From contig CANPXN010000007.1 in assembly GCA_947586185.1 (NCBI GenBank), forward strand, positions 19,532 to 83,531: a stretch of DNA of 64,000 nucleotides, read 5' to 3'. The notes beneath the pieces were generated by a model. The model made no database searches. It was not told where the DNA came from and saw only the letters and a program-made list of their open reading frames with translations. Both the position numbers and the translations under genes were made by a program. The DNA is from an uncultured Clostridia bacterium (GTDB lineage: Bacteria; Bacillota; Clostridia; Oscillospirales; Ruminococcaceae). This document shows, piece by piece, positions 1-7,996 of the stretch. Every line of letters starts with the position of its first letter. The stretch's first letter is position 1.

Positions 1-111
1 AAAAAGTTTGGCGGTATAACAGGAGATCTGGAAGGATATTTTCTTCAGATTTGCGAGCTTGCAGTTATTGCTTCGTGCGTATGTGCATTAAAGATTACAG
101 AGGTGTTTTGA
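1..111 (+). CDS. cobS: Adenosylcobinamide-GDP ribazoletransferase, C-terminal fragment
   Basis: The frame open from base 1 ends at a TGA one base before the cobU start. It encodes the last 36 residues of a protein with a GGITGD motif followed by a hydrophobic helix. This motif is typical of the C-terminal membrane region of CobS, which joins adenosylcobinamide-GDP to alpha-ribazole in the last steps of cobalamin assembly. The assignment is supported by the three cobalamin genes that follow in tight order. Only the tail is visible; the rest lies outside the window. Confidence 0.75.
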   Translation, partial: KKFGGITGDLEGYFLQICELAVIASCVCALKITEVF

Positions 112-112
112 T

Positions 113-505
113 ATGATACTTATAACCGGGGGAGCGTATGAGGGAAAAACGGAGTATGCTGCCGATTTTTTGAAAATTAATCCGGATGAAATTTTGGATG
201 GAGATACGTGCCCTGTACAAAAAGCTTTCAGTGCAGTGTGCATAAAGAACTTCCAAAAGCTCATAAAAAGGCTGATAAATGAAAAAATAGACCCTATTGA
301 TTTTGCCCATAGATTGATTCGAGAAAATAACAAGCTTACAATTATTACAGATGAAATTGGATGTGGTATTATTCCTGCAAATAAATCAGACCGACTTTGG
401 CGTGAAACAGTTGGTAGAGTTTGCAGCATGATCGCCAGTGAATCAGTATGCGTAATAAGACTCAGCTGTGGTATTCCAACTGCAATAAAGGGGAAGCTGT
501 TATGA
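113..505 (+). CDS. cobU: Adenosylcobinamide kinase / adenosylcobinamide-phosphate guanylyltransferase (short form)
   Basis: CobU phosphorylates adenosylcobinamide and then transfers GMP to it. The N-terminus has a P-loop (GGAYEGKT, residues 6-13) and the C-terminal half carries the family signature ITDEIGCGIIPAN followed by the RxxxGRV segment around residues 85-110. At 130 residues it is clearly shorter than the usual 170-180 of CobU; the missing part is the middle, where the family normally has its guanylylation histidine region. It may be a compact variant or have only one of the two activities. The start lies one base after the cobS stop and the stop overlaps the cobC start (ATGA), so the genes are translationally coupled. 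Confidence 0.8.
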   Translation: MILITGGAYEGKTEYAADFLKINPDEILDGDTCPVQKAFSAVCIKNFQKLIKRLINEKIDPIDFAHRLIRENNKLTIITDEIGCGIIPANKSDRLWRETVGRVCSMIASESVCVIRLSCGIPTAIKGKLL

Positions 506-1062
506 AAATCATTTTTATACGTCATGGTAAAACCCCGGGGAATTTAAAAAAACAGTATATTGGAATTACCGATGAGTCCTTGACTGAGCAGGGAGTATGT
601 GAGCTTAAATGCAGAAATTATCCTGATTGTGATATTGTAGTGTCAAGCCCTATGAAAAGATGTATAGAAACTGCAAAAATAATTTATCCATCAAAGAAAA
701 TTATTATCAGTCAGGGATTGAGAGAATGCAGCTTTGGTGATTTTGAGCGCAAAAGCTATGAGGAGCTTAAAGATAACTCAGACTATGTAAAATGGATTGA
801 AAGCGGCGGTGTAATTCCTTTTCCGAACGGAGAAGAAAGAAATGCCTTTTCAAAGCGCTGTACTGAGGCTTTTACATCTGTGGTAAAAGGTCTTAACCAT
901 GATATTACAGCATCATTTATTATTCATGGAGGAACTATAATGGCAATACTTGAAAAATATGCTATGCCTAAGAAAAGCTTTTATGATTTTCAGGTTCAAG
1001 GCGGAGGCGGATTTATCACAGATTATGACGGAAGGTCAATCAGAATTTTGGAGAATTTATGA
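502..1062 (+). CDS. cobC: Histidine phosphatase family protein, probable alpha-ribazole phosphatase
   Basis: The protein starts MKIIFIRHGKT, with the catalytic RHG motif of the phosphoglycerate mutase/histidine phosphatase superfamily at residues 7-9, and has the second catalytic histidine in IHGG near residue 150. In a cobalamin operon this family member usually dephosphorylates alpha-ribazole-5'-phosphate or adenosylcobalamin-5'-phosphate. The ORF-track start at 448 lies inside cobU and lacks support; the ATG at 502 overlaps the cobU stop as ATGA and puts the RHG motif at the normal place. The 3' end overlaps cobD by four bases in the same way. Confidence 0.85.
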   Translation: MKIIFIRHGKTPGNLKKQYIGITDESLTEQGVCELKCRNYPDCDIVVSSPMKRCIETAKIIYPSKKIIISQGLRECSFGDFERKSYEELKDNSDYVKWIESGGVIPFPNGEERNAFSKRCTEAFTSVVKGLNHDITASFIIHGGTIMAILEKYAMPKKSFYDFQVQGGGGFITDYDGRSIRILENL

Positions 1063-2018
1063 GTATTTGTAAATATATATTGCCTTTAATATTGGGATTC
1101 TTTCTCGATCTGCTTTTAGGCGATCCTTACAGTCTGCCTCACCCTGTCCGGCTTATCGGAAAGCTTATTGCTTTTTTGGAAAGGAAAGTAAGGCTGATAT
1201 TTAAGGAACACTTAAAAGTCGGAGGCGTTATTTTGGCGCTTTTTGTTGCAACGTTGTCTTTTTTGATTCCGTATGCAATACTGAAAATATCCTACATGAA
1301 TATTATTATCGGTATTTTAATTGAAGGAATAATGTGCTACTATCTCATTGCAGCTAAATGCCTTAAAACTGAAAGCATGAAAGTCCATGACGCTGTTAAA
1401 AGCGGTGATATTGAAGAGTCCCGCAAAGCAGTTTCAATGATAGTTGGTAGGGATACAAAGCAGCTTAACATAACAGGAATTATTAAAGCAGCTGTTGAGA
1501 CAGTAGCTGAAAACACCTCCGATGGCGTAATTGCTCCACTTTTTTTTATAATGTTAGGGGGAGCGCCTCTTGGATTTCTCTACAAAGCAGTCAACACAAT
1601 GGATTCCATGATAGGATACAAGGATGAAAAGTACAGAGAAATCGGATATTTTTCAGCAAAGCTTGATGATGTATTAAATTATATACCGTCAAGAATATCT
1701 GCTCTTTTGATGATTTCAGCATGCCCTGTTTTTAGATATAACACATCAAACGCATACAGAATATGGCGGCGTGACAGGCGCAAACATGCAAGTCCCAATT
1801 CAGCGCAAACAGAATCCGTATGTGCCGGAGCTCTTGATATACAGCTTGCCGGAGATGCTTTTTATTTTGGAAAGCTCCATAAAAAGCCATATATCGGAGA
1901 TAAAATACGGGAAGTGGAAAATGATGATATCATAAGAGCGAACAAGCTTATGTATGCATCATCAGTATTTATGCTGATCATTGCATTATTATTCAAAGCT
2001 GCTCTATATTTTTTATAA
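1059..2018 (+). CDS. cobD: Adenosylcobinamide-phosphate synthase
   Basis: This integral membrane protein of the CobD/CbiB family attaches aminopropanol (or its phosphate) to adenosylcobyric acid. The N-terminus carries the family signature LDLLLGDPYSLPHPVR, and residues 130-160 carry VGRDTKQL and the AETVAENTSDG motif. Several hydrophobic segments, including ones at residues 5-20, 50-80 and the C-terminus, fit a multi-pass membrane protein; 319 residues is normal for the family. It overlaps cobC by ATGA. No terminator follows directly; a new promoter starts five bases after the stop. Confidence 0.93.
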   Translation: MSICKYILPLILGFFLDLLLGDPYSLPHPVRLIGKLIAFLERKVRLIFKEHLKVGGVILALFVATLSFLIPYAILKISYMNIIIGILIEGIMCYYLIAAKCLKTESMKVHDAVKSGDIEESRKAVSMIVGRDTKQLNITGIIKAAVETVAENTSDGVIAPLFFIMLGGAPLGFLYKAVNTMDSMIGYKDEKYREIGYFSAKLDDVLNYIPSRISALLMISACPVFRYNTSNAYRIWRRDRRKHASPNSAQTESVCAGALDIQLAGDAFYFGKLHKKPYIGDKIREVENDDIIRANKLMYASSVFMLIIALLFKAALYFL

Positions 2019-2022
2019 AAGC

Positions 2023-2051
2023 TTGACAAAATCATTTTAATATGTTAATAT
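2023..2051 (+). promoter_or_regulatory. SigA-type promoter of the trpB2 T-box transcript
   Basis: TTGACA at 2023-2028 and TAATAT at 2046-2051 are separated by exactly 17 bp. This is a near-consensus housekeeping promoter directly in front of the T-box leader. Confidence 0.85.
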
Positions 2052-2061
2052 AAATAAAATT

Positions 2062-2330
2062 AAAAACCTTTGAGCGGAGATAGTAGCTTTCATGCTTCTT
2101 TATCAGAGAGCTGTCGTATGGTGCGAGACAGTAAAGAACGGTAAGTGAATGGGTCTGTGAGGGTGAACTGAGTGCCATTATCGGCATTAGGGGAGACGGG
2201 ATTCGACCGTTATATCGGATACGCATGTTAGTGTGTTATTGAGAGCACCTTTTATATGGTGAATTTAGGTGGTACCGCAGGAAATTATACTCCTGTCCTA
2301 TGTTTAAGTAGGGCAGGAGTTTTTTATTTT
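2062..2330 (+). promoter_or_regulatory. T-box leader, tryptophan-specific, with transcription terminator
   Basis: The leader has the Stem I arm (AGAGAGCTGTCG followed by GGTGCGAGACAG), the conserved T-box bulge AGGTGGTACCGCAG at 2267-2280 that reads the tRNA acceptor end, and a strong terminator (CTCCTGTCCTA pairing with TAGGGCAGGAG, then a T-run) at 2290-2330. The sequence GTGAATGGGTCTGTGAG places a TGG triplet at 2150-2152 where the specifier codon is expected, so uncharged tRNA-Trp is the likely ligand. This fits the downstream tryptophan synthase beta gene. The ORF-track start of that gene runs into this leader and is an artefact. Confidence 0.92.
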
Positions 2331-2351
2331 ATTTTGAAAGGAAAATTAGCT

Positions 2352-3725
2352 ATGGAAAAGAAAATACCTTATAAAACCTATCTTGAAGAAAGTGAAATGC
2401 CGAAGCAGTGGTATAATGTCCGTGCAGATATGAAGAATAAGCCTGCTCCTCTGCTCAATCCGGCAACCCTTAAACCTATGACAGTTAAGGATCTTGAACC
2501 TGTATTTTGTACTGAGCTTGCAAAGCAGGAGCTTGATGATACAAGTGCATACATTGATATCCCGGAGGAAATTCAGGAATTTTATAAAATGTATCGCCCA
2601 TCTCCTCTTGTAAGAGCATATTGCCTTGAAAAGGCTCTCGGAACTCCTGCAAAAATTTATTACAAGTTTGAAGGAAACAACACTTCCGGAAGCCATAAGC
2701 TTAACAGCGCAATAGCACAGGCATATTACGCAAAGCAGCAGGGTCTTAAGGGGGTTACAACTGAAACCGGAGCCGGTCAGTGGGGTACAGCTTTGTCAAT
2801 GGCATGCTCATATTTCGGACTTGATTGCAAAGTATTCATGGTTAAGTGTTCCTATGAACAGAAGCCTTTCCGTCGTGAAGTCATGAGAACATATGGTGCT
2901 AATGTAACGCCATCGCCTTCAACTACAACAGAGGTCGGCAAAAAGATTCTTGCAGAGCATCCGGGAACAACAGGTAGTCTTGGCTGTGCAATCTCAGAGG
3001 CTGTTGAAGTAGCAACTAATACAGAAGGATACAGATATGTTCTTGGTTCTGTTCTTTCCCAGGTATTACTTCATCAGTCAATTATAGGTCTTGAATCCAA
3101 ATCAGCATTTGACAAAATTGGTGAAAAGCCTGATATTATTATAGGCTGTGCAGGAGGAGGTTCAAATCTTGGAGGACTCATTTCACCATTTATGCGTGAA
3201 AAAATTCTTGGTGAGTCGGATTACAGGTTCATTGCTGTTGAGCCGGCATCCTGTCCGAGCTTTACAAGAGGCAGATTCGCATACGATTTCTGCGATACCG
3301 GAAAGGTTTGTCCTCTTTCAAAGATGTATACCCTTGGAAGCGGCTTTATTCCGTCCTCAAATCACGCAGGGGGACTGCGTTATCACGGAATGAGTTCAAC
3401 CCTTTCACAGCTTTATCACGACGGATACATGGAGGCTGTAAGCGTTGAGCAGACCTCAGTATTTGCTGCCGCACAGCAATTTGCAAGAGTTGAGGGAATT
3501 CTTCCGGCTCCTGAAAGCAGTCATGCTATCAAGGTGGCAATTAACGAAGCGCTCAAGTGTAAGGAAACAGGAGAATCCAAAACCATTTTCTTTGGACTTA
3601 CCGGTACAGGATATTTTGATATGTTCGCATATCAGAAGTTTAATGATGGGGAAATGTCAGATTATATTCCAACAGATGAAGATCTTGCAGTGGGTTTTGC
3701 TGGACTTCCGGATATTAATTTATAA
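2352..3725 (+). CDS. trpB2: Tryptophan synthase beta chain-like protein, TrpB2 type
   Basis: This is a pyridoxal-phosphate enzyme that makes L-tryptophan from indole and serine. Its length (457 residues), long N-terminal extension (PKQWYN, PAPLLNPAT) and PLP lysine context (GSHKLNSA) identify the TrpB2 branch rather than the trpA-partnered TrpB1 of about 400 residues. ETGAGQWG and the phosphate-binding glycine loop CAGGGSN follow in the usual order. The ATG at 2352 is preceded by GAAAGGAAA; the 2256 start of the ORF track lies in the T-box and is rejected. No trpA or other trp gene is adjacent, so it may salvage free indole under tryptophan limitation. Confidence 0.92.
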   Translation: MEKKIPYKTYLEESEMPKQWYNVRADMKNKPAPLLNPATLKPMTVKDLEPVFCTELAKQELDDTSAYIDIPEEIQEFYKMYRPSPLVRAYCLEKALGTPAKIYYKFEGNNTSGSHKLNSAIAQAYYAKQQGLKGVTTETGAGQWGTALSMACSYFGLDCKVFMVKCSYEQKPFRREVMRTYGANVTPSPSTTTEVGKKILAEHPGTTGSLGCAISEAVEVATNTEGYRYVLGSVLSQVLLHQSIIGLESKSAFDKIGEKPDIIIGCAGGGSNLGGLISPFMREKILGESDYRFIAVEPASCPSFTRGRFAYDFCDTGKVCPLSKMYTLGSGFIPSSNHAGGLRYHGMSSTLSQLYHDGYMEAVSVEQTSVFAAAQQFARVEGILPAPESSHAIKVAINEALKCKETGESKTIFFGLTGTGYFDMFAYQKFNDGEMSDYIPTDEDLAVGFAGLPDINL

Positions 3726-3762
3726 AAGCTTCACTCAAAATGCTTGATAAGATGGAGATATT

Positions 3763-4368
3763 ATGAAAAACAAGTTTTTAGCAGCGGTTTTATGCTTCTC
3801 TTTTTTGATAGTTCCGTTATGCAGTTGCGGAAAAAACAAAAACATAGAATCTGAACAAAGTATCGTATCATCTGCTGTAATGGAAGAAGGGACTTTTGAT
3901 ATTGAGGCAATCAGGACAAATATAAATATCAAAGGACACAAGTTCACAGTACCACAGAAGCTTTCTGAACTGGAGGAGGGACTTAAATACGAGTTCGTAG
4001 ATGAAGAATTTGATGACGGGCTTTATATGGTTGAAATTTTCGATGAGAATGGTCTCATTTTAAAGTCAATTGCCACTAATGCACATAAAAAAAGCAAAAA
4101 AGCTTTTTTGTATAACGTTTCAGTCGAAGATAGTGATTCAGATGTTGCAGGTATAGTGCCGTTAGTATCAACGAAAGAAGATGTGCTGAAACAATTCGGC
4201 GCGCCTGATGATAAGGTGTCTTATGATGATTCGGGTGAAAAAAAAGAAGCCTATAAATACGGCGTATATGAACCTCGTGAAGACTTCAAATCAAAGGGGC
4301 GATTCATGACAATAGGATTCAACAGTTCAGATGTTGTTGAAGTAATAACTGTAAATTATTCAGAATAA
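3763..4368 (+). CDS. Small secreted lipoprotein of unknown function
   Basis: The N-terminus has a positively charged start, a hydrophobic stretch and a lipobox-like PLCSC ending about residue 22, so it is probably lipid-anchored on the outside of the membrane. The mature part is acidic and charged. Its C-terminal third (TKEDVLKQFGAPDDKV and a following YEP...F..IGF strand pattern) resembles the small beta-domain found in BamE/SmpA-like and related lipoproteins, but I do not recognise a definite family. The ATG is preceded by GGAG at a good distance. It sits 37 bp after trpB2 and may be read through from it; a strong hairpin terminator follows. Confidence 0.75.
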   Translation: MKNKFLAAVLCFSFLIVPLCSCGKNKNIESEQSIVSSAVMEEGTFDIEAIRTNINIKGHKFTVPQKLSELEEGLKYEFVDEEFDDGLYMVEIFDENGLILKSIATNAHKKSKKAFLYNVSVEDSDSDVAGIVPLVSTKEDVLKQFGAPDDKVSYDDSGEKKEAYKYGVYEPREDFKSKGRFMTIGFNSSDVVEVITVNYSE

Positions 4369-4377
4369 GTATAATTA

Positions 4378-4413
4378 AACGCTGTATTGCCTTATAAGCA
4401 ATACAGCGTTTTT
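4378..4413 (+). terminator. Rho-independent terminator
   Basis: A perfect 13-bp stem (AACGCTGTATTGC / GCAATACAGCGTT) with a 7-nt loop is followed by TTT. It ends the trpB2-lipoprotein unit and may also serve the convergent gene on the minus strand. Confidence 0.85.
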
Positions 4414-4443
4414 AAAACCAGTTTTGTAGATGAAGGCAGGCTT

Positions 4444-5610
4444 TTACATATCAATAAGAAATTTTATTCTATTCTGAACGTTAATACTACTTCCACTGGA
4501 ATCATAATCTATACTTACAATTTTTGATTCCGGAAGCATTCTTCTCAGGTATGAATATATTCCTTTACCACATATATGATTTGACATGCAGCCAAATGGT
4601 TGAATGCAAAGAATGCGGTCATATCCTTCATGAACCATATTAATAATTTCAGCGCCAATAAGCCAGCCATCTGCAATTTTACATTCAAAGCTTATAAGGT
4701 CCCGAGAAATTTTCTTGAACTCAAAGAAATCCGAAACGCAGTTAAATCCATTTTTTCGTATTTCGCAAACCATATGCTTTTGTAAAGAGCTTACAATTTT
4801 CATAGCAGTATTAAAAATACGGTTCATAATAAAGCTTTGTTCATTTTTGTGTATATCAATGTAATAAAGTATATACCACGAAAACCCATTTACCATGTAC
4901 TCACAGTTTTCACTTAAAAGAAACTCACCGCAGTTCCAGTTTCCAAGGTGGCAATACTTTACATAAAGCTCGCCGGCAATACCCACCTTTTTAAGCTTTA
5001 GCTTATGTTTTTCAATTTTTCTGAACGATGAAGCTATTTCTGATATGTTTTTTCTTATTGAATGTATAGTTATGTTTTTTGTGCTTTTTAAATCTATAGA
5101 AAGCTTTGAATTCCAGTTGTTCAAGAGTTTATCGGTGCTGCCATTGACTTTTTCATATGGCTTTGTCTGATTGTACAAAATCATAAGAGTATCGCTGTAA
5201 ATTATTGCAGCCATAGCTTTTATTATCATGCCTATATTGAAGGAGAACAAACTATCCTTTTCAAGGCCTTTAAAGTTAAGTGATATGACAGGAATCTGTT
5301 CATAGCCCGCTGCTTTAAGAGCCTTTCTTATCATTTTGATATAATTAGACCCTCTGCATGCGTCTCCTGCCTGAGGTATAAGCAGCATGGTACTGGATAA
5401 GTCATATAAACCGCTTTTAAGCGCTTCGATCATCTGTCCGATTATTAAAATACAAGGATAACACATGTCATTATTTGCATATTTTAATCCCGTATGAGTT
5501 ATATTTTCTTCGTTTTCGAGTATTATGGCTTTAATGTCCGGTGAATTGAATGCAAGTTTTAGTAATGGAAAGTGAAAATCAAGCATTGACGGAATTAGTA
5601 TAGTTTTCAT
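4444..5610 (-). CDS. 2-hydroxyacyl-CoA dehydratase activase-like protein (COG3581-type, stand-alone)
   Basis: The protein resembles the C-terminal half of the large (R)-2-hydroxyglutaryl-CoA dehydratase activator/HgdB-like proteins. The segments ANNDMCYPC near residue 45, GDACRGSNYIKMIRKAL near residue 85, and QPFGCMSNHICGKG plus SIDYDSSGSSxNxQNRIK at the end are typical. The conserved cysteines in these segments could bind an iron-sulphur cluster. In the full-length family this part is fused to an ASKHA ATPase domain, which is absent here and not next to this gene. The start at 5610 has GGAGAG eight bases upstream; the 5637 start of the ORF track has none. Substrate and physiological role are unknown. 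Confidence 0.75.
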   Translation of the reverse strand: MKTILIPSMLDFHFPLLKLAFNSPDIKAIILENEENITHTGLKYANNDMCYPCILIIGQMIEALKSGLYDLSSTMLLIPQAGDACRGSNYIKMIRKALKAAGYEQIPVISLNFKGLEKDSLFSFNIGMIIKAMAAIIYSDTLMILYNQTKPYEKVNGSTDKLLNNWNSKLSIDLKSTKNITIHSIRKNISEIASSFRKIEKHKLKLKKVGIAGELYVKYCHLGNWNCGEFLLSENCEYMVNGFSWYILYYIDIHKNEQSFIMNRIFNTAMKIVSSLQKHMVCEIRKNGFNCVSDFFEFKKISRDLISFECKIADGWLIGAEIINMVHEGYDRILCIQPFGCMSNHICGKGIYSYLRRMLPESKIVSIDYDSSGSSINVQNRIKFLIDM

Positions 5611-5638
5611 TATGATCTCTCCATATATTGATAACATA

Positions 5639-5663
5639 AAGGACCTGAGAAAATCAGGTCCTT
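5639..5663 (-). terminator. Hairpin after the ParA operon
   Basis: A perfect 10-bp stem (AAGGACCTGA / TCAGGTCCTT). Read on the minus strand it is followed by TTTATGTTAT, a moderate U-run, so it probably ends or attenuates the upstream ParA-ComFB operon before the 5610 gene. Confidence 0.6.
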
Positions 5664-5677
5664 AAAAAATGTTCAGC

Positions 5678-6325
5678 TTAGTTTGCCTTGGTATCAGAAG
5701 AATCTGAATTACCATCACTTGTTTTAAATGAATTTTCCCAATCGTCAAAGCGTTTCATGACTTCATTATAAGTCTGCTTTGTAATGTCAGGCATTTCATC
5801 ATCTTTTTTGCCGAGTGCGGAAGCAGCGCCTTTAAATCCTTTAATAACAGCTTCTTTAAGTATTGAGAACTTGGAATCGTCACCGCCGCTAAGGGCTTTT
5901 GCCATATCCATAATTCGGCTGGCAACACTGTCTACTGAGTACTCTCCGCCCTCCTGAATGGATTTTTCAGCAGCAAGGCGATCTTCTTCGGTTACAGTAA
6001 GCTCAACGCCTTTGAAAATGAAATTTGAAACCTGACCCTGCTTGGTTATCATGCTTTTGATAGTTTCTTCAAAAGCCTTAGTACGCTGTTCTTCAGCCTG
6101 TCTAAGCTTTTCGAGCAGGGATTCTCTTGAGTAAATTCCTGTGCTGTCCTTATCAGAATCCTTTGATTTTACAAAAGTATCTGTTTTCGGAGTTTTCTGG
6201 CTTTCAGAAGACTTTTCATCAATTTTATCAATGATTTTGCTTTCTGCGCTCATAACTTTTGCAGCTTCAGCAGCAGTCTGACCCCTTGTAAAGATAGCAG
6301 AATTATCAATTGACGGAATATTCAT
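5678..6325 (-). CDS. Uncharacterised soluble protein of the ParA-ComFB operon
   Basis: A 215-residue protein without signal peptide or membrane segment. Residues 1-80 are low-complexity and rich in S, K, D and E; residues 75-105 form a likely coiled coil (LLEKLRQAEEQRTKAFEE); the C-terminal half is a predicted helical domain containing a SGGDxSK motif and a KGFKGAASALG segment. Similar helical domains occur in uncharacterised proteins of many bacteria, but I cannot name the family with certainty. The start at 6325 has AGGAGGTG five bases upstream; the longer ORF start has none. It is the last gene of a three-gene unit with parA and the ComFB-domain gene. Confidence 0.75.
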   Translation of the reverse strand: MNIPSIDNSAIFTRGQTAAEAAKVMSAESKIIDKIDEKSSESQKTPKTDTFVKSKDSDKDSTGIYSRESLLEKLRQAEEQRTKAFEETIKSMITKQGQVSNFIFKGVELTVTEEDRLAAEKSIQEGGEYSVDSVASRIMDMAKALSGGDDSKFSILKEAVIKGFKGAASALGKKDDEMPDITKQTYNEVMKRFDDWENSFKTSDGNSDSSDTKAN

Positions 6326-6377
6326 ATGAACACCTCCTATGTACATTTTATATATATATCGTAAGTTTTAGGAAAAA

Positions 6378-7022
6378 TTAAACAGGCTTATGCGGAGGAT
6401 TTGCAATAACTTTGAAAACAGACTGGATAATGGCAGATTTTATATTTCCGTTGTTTTCTTTATTTAGAATTTTTTTTAGCTCAGAAGGCTTTGCAGCGAC
6501 ATATTTTGTCGGAAGATTATTCAGTACATCTGCGATAATTGTACATTTACATATATCGCAGTGACAACAGTTGAACTTATGGAATATAGCATCAATCTCA
6601 CCATTTATCATTTCTTCTGTTATGTTATAAACCTCGATCTGCTTTGAATTACTTTCCTTTTTTTGAGCAGACTTTTCGGTTTTTTTAGCTTCACCTTTTT
6701 CCTTTTTCTCCTGCTGAGGCTTATCATTGCTTTCAGATTTTAAGGCTTCTTCGTTCTTGACTTCTTCAGCTTTTTTATCACCGACAGAAACAGTTTCAGG
6801 TGTATTAAGAGGTTTAGCTTCTGACTTCGGTTCAGATTTTTCCTCTTTAGTATTTTTTGTTTCACTGACTTTATTTTCCTTGGTCTGTTCCGCAGCTGAT
6901 TTTTCCGTGTTTTCATCTTCCGGAGAATCAACCTCTGCCTCATTTTCTTCATTCAATGAAGGCATAATTTTTGTGAACATTCTTTCCTTGTCAATATCTC
7001 TTTTGGACTTTTTAAGGGCCAT
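6378..7022 (-). CDS. Late-competence ComFB-domain protein with long charged linker
   Basis: The first 130 residues are a disordered, highly charged K/E/S-rich tail. The C-terminal 80 residues resemble the ComFB family: an ITEEMIN helix, then CCHCDICKCTIIADVLNNLPTKYV, close to the usual C..C..DIIALALNNLPPKYV pattern. ComFB in Bacillus lies in the competence operon, and cyanobacterial homologues bind cyclic dinucleotides. The cysteine pairs suggest a possible metal site. The start at 7022 follows GGAGG; the 7052 start overlaps parA and is rejected. It begins 13 bp after parA and is followed by the uncharacterised third gene, so the three probably act together. Confidence 0.75.
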   Translation of the reverse strand: MALKKSKRDIDKERMFTKIMPSLNEENEAEVDSPEDENTEKSAAEQTKENKVSETKNTKEEKSEPKSEAKPLNTPETVSVGDKKAEEVKNEEALKSESNDKPQQEKKEKGEAKKTEKSAQKKESNSKQIEVYNITEEMINGEIDAIFHKFNCCHCDICKCTIIADVLNNLPTKYVAAKPSELKKILNKENNGNIKSAIIQSVFKVIANPPHKPV

Positions 7023-7035
7023 TAAAATACCTCCA

Positions 7036-7797
7036 TTACTGAGTAGAATCAATTATTTCCTGAGAAAGCTTATAGAAGTCTCTTGCGCCTGAGCATCTTG
7101 GGGCATAGTCATGAATGTTGCACTGCAAGGACTGAGCTTCTGTAATTGACGGACAATTTCTTATAAAATTTTTGAATATTGGTATGCTCAGATTTTCTGA
7201 TACCATCTGTGCAGTGCCAAAGGCTTCACGGTTTAACCGTGACAGCTTATTATATCGGTTTACTACAATGCCTGCGATTTTTATATCAGGATTGCAGGAG
7301 AGCTTAACATGCTCTATTGTTTCATAAACCTGAACAAGTCCCTGAAGACTGAAAATATCAGGAAGCATGGGCAGGATAACAAAATCGCTTGCTGCAAGTG
7401 CATTAACAGTGAGAAAACCAAGTCCTGGAGGAGAATCTATAAATATGTAGTCATAAAGCTCTTTAATAGGCGTTATTGCTTTTTTAAGAAGGTATTCTCT
7501 TTTTCTCCTTGTAAATTCCACTTCAGCGCCGCTTAATACTATGTTTGACGGGATTATATCTGTCATAGATCGCCTTTGAATGCACGACTGTGCCTTATAG
7601 CTGCCCTTGATAGCATCATAAACAGTGGGAAGATGCGTTGAATCGGCGCCAACGCTGAAGGATAAATTACCCTGGGGATCCATGTCTACGCAAAGTACCC
7701 TATAACCTAATTTTGTAAATGATGCTGCTAAGGCGTTGACGGTTGTAGTTTTACCTACACCGCCTTTTTGTGTTATTACCGAAAATACTTTGCTCAT
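7036..7797 (-). CDS. parA: Orphan ParA/Soj-family ATPase
   Basis: The protein opens with the deviant Walker A motif KGGVGKTT (residues 11-18), followed by DMDPQGNLS and the Walker B region YIFIDSPPGLG near residue 115. These are diagnostic of ParA/Soj ATPases, which form ATP-dependent dimers on DNA or membrane to segregate or position cargo. At 253 residues it has the length of chromosomal Soj. No parB or parS-like palindrome lies next to it. It is the first gene of an operon with a ComFB-domain protein and an unknown protein, which suggests positioning of a protein cargo rather than chromosome segregation. Confidence 0.9.
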   Translation of the reverse strand: MSKVFSVITQKGGVGKTTTVNALAASFTKLGYRVLCVDMDPQGNLSFSVGADSTHLPTVYDAIKGSYKAQSCIQRRSMTDIIPSNIVLSGAEVEFTRRKREYLLKKAITPIKELYDYIFIDSPPGLGFLTVNALAASDFVILPMLPDIFSLQGLVQVYETIEHVKLSCNPDIKIAGIVVNRYNKLSRLNREAFGTAQMVSENLSIPIFKNFIRNCPSITEAQSLQCNIHDYAPRCSGARDFYKLSQEIIDSTQ

Positions 7798-7833
7798 ACC
7801 GCAGTTCCTTTCAAATTTGCATTAATTATTATC

Positions 7834-7862
7834 ATTATATCAAAAAATTCATTTTTTTTCAA
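7834..7862 (-). promoter_or_regulatory. SigA-type promoter of the parA operon
   Basis: On the minus strand TTGAAA (7857-7862) and TATAAT (7834-7839) are separated by 17 bp, 37 bp upstream of the parA start. Confidence 0.8.
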
Positions 7863-7939
7863 GGCTTGTAGAAAATATATCTGAAAACATATTTTTGGTT
7901 GATTTATAGTAAGAACATATCGGGTTTTATTAGATATTA

Positions 7940-7968
7940 TTGACTAATGTCGAAACTTGTGATATTAT
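7940..7968 (+). promoter_or_regulatory. SigA-type promoter of the 7997 gene
   Basis: TTGACT at 7940-7945 and TATTAT at 7963-7968 have a 17-bp spacer. A strong AGGAGG follows at 7985-7990, seven bases before the ATG. Confidence 0.75.
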
Positions 7969-7996
7969 TGTATAAACATCTTATAGGAGGCTTAAT

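Noticed and set aside
448-501. Longer start of the cobC ORF
   Set aside because: It overlaps cobU and has no ribosome site; the ATGA overlap at 502 and the RHG motif position favour the shorter start.
2256-2351. Upstream extension of trpB2
   Set aside because: It runs through the T-box motif and its terminator, so it cannot be coding.
6727-7092. 121-residue plus-strand ORF opposite the ComFB gene
   Set aside because: Shadow of the low-complexity K/E/S-rich minus-strand gene.
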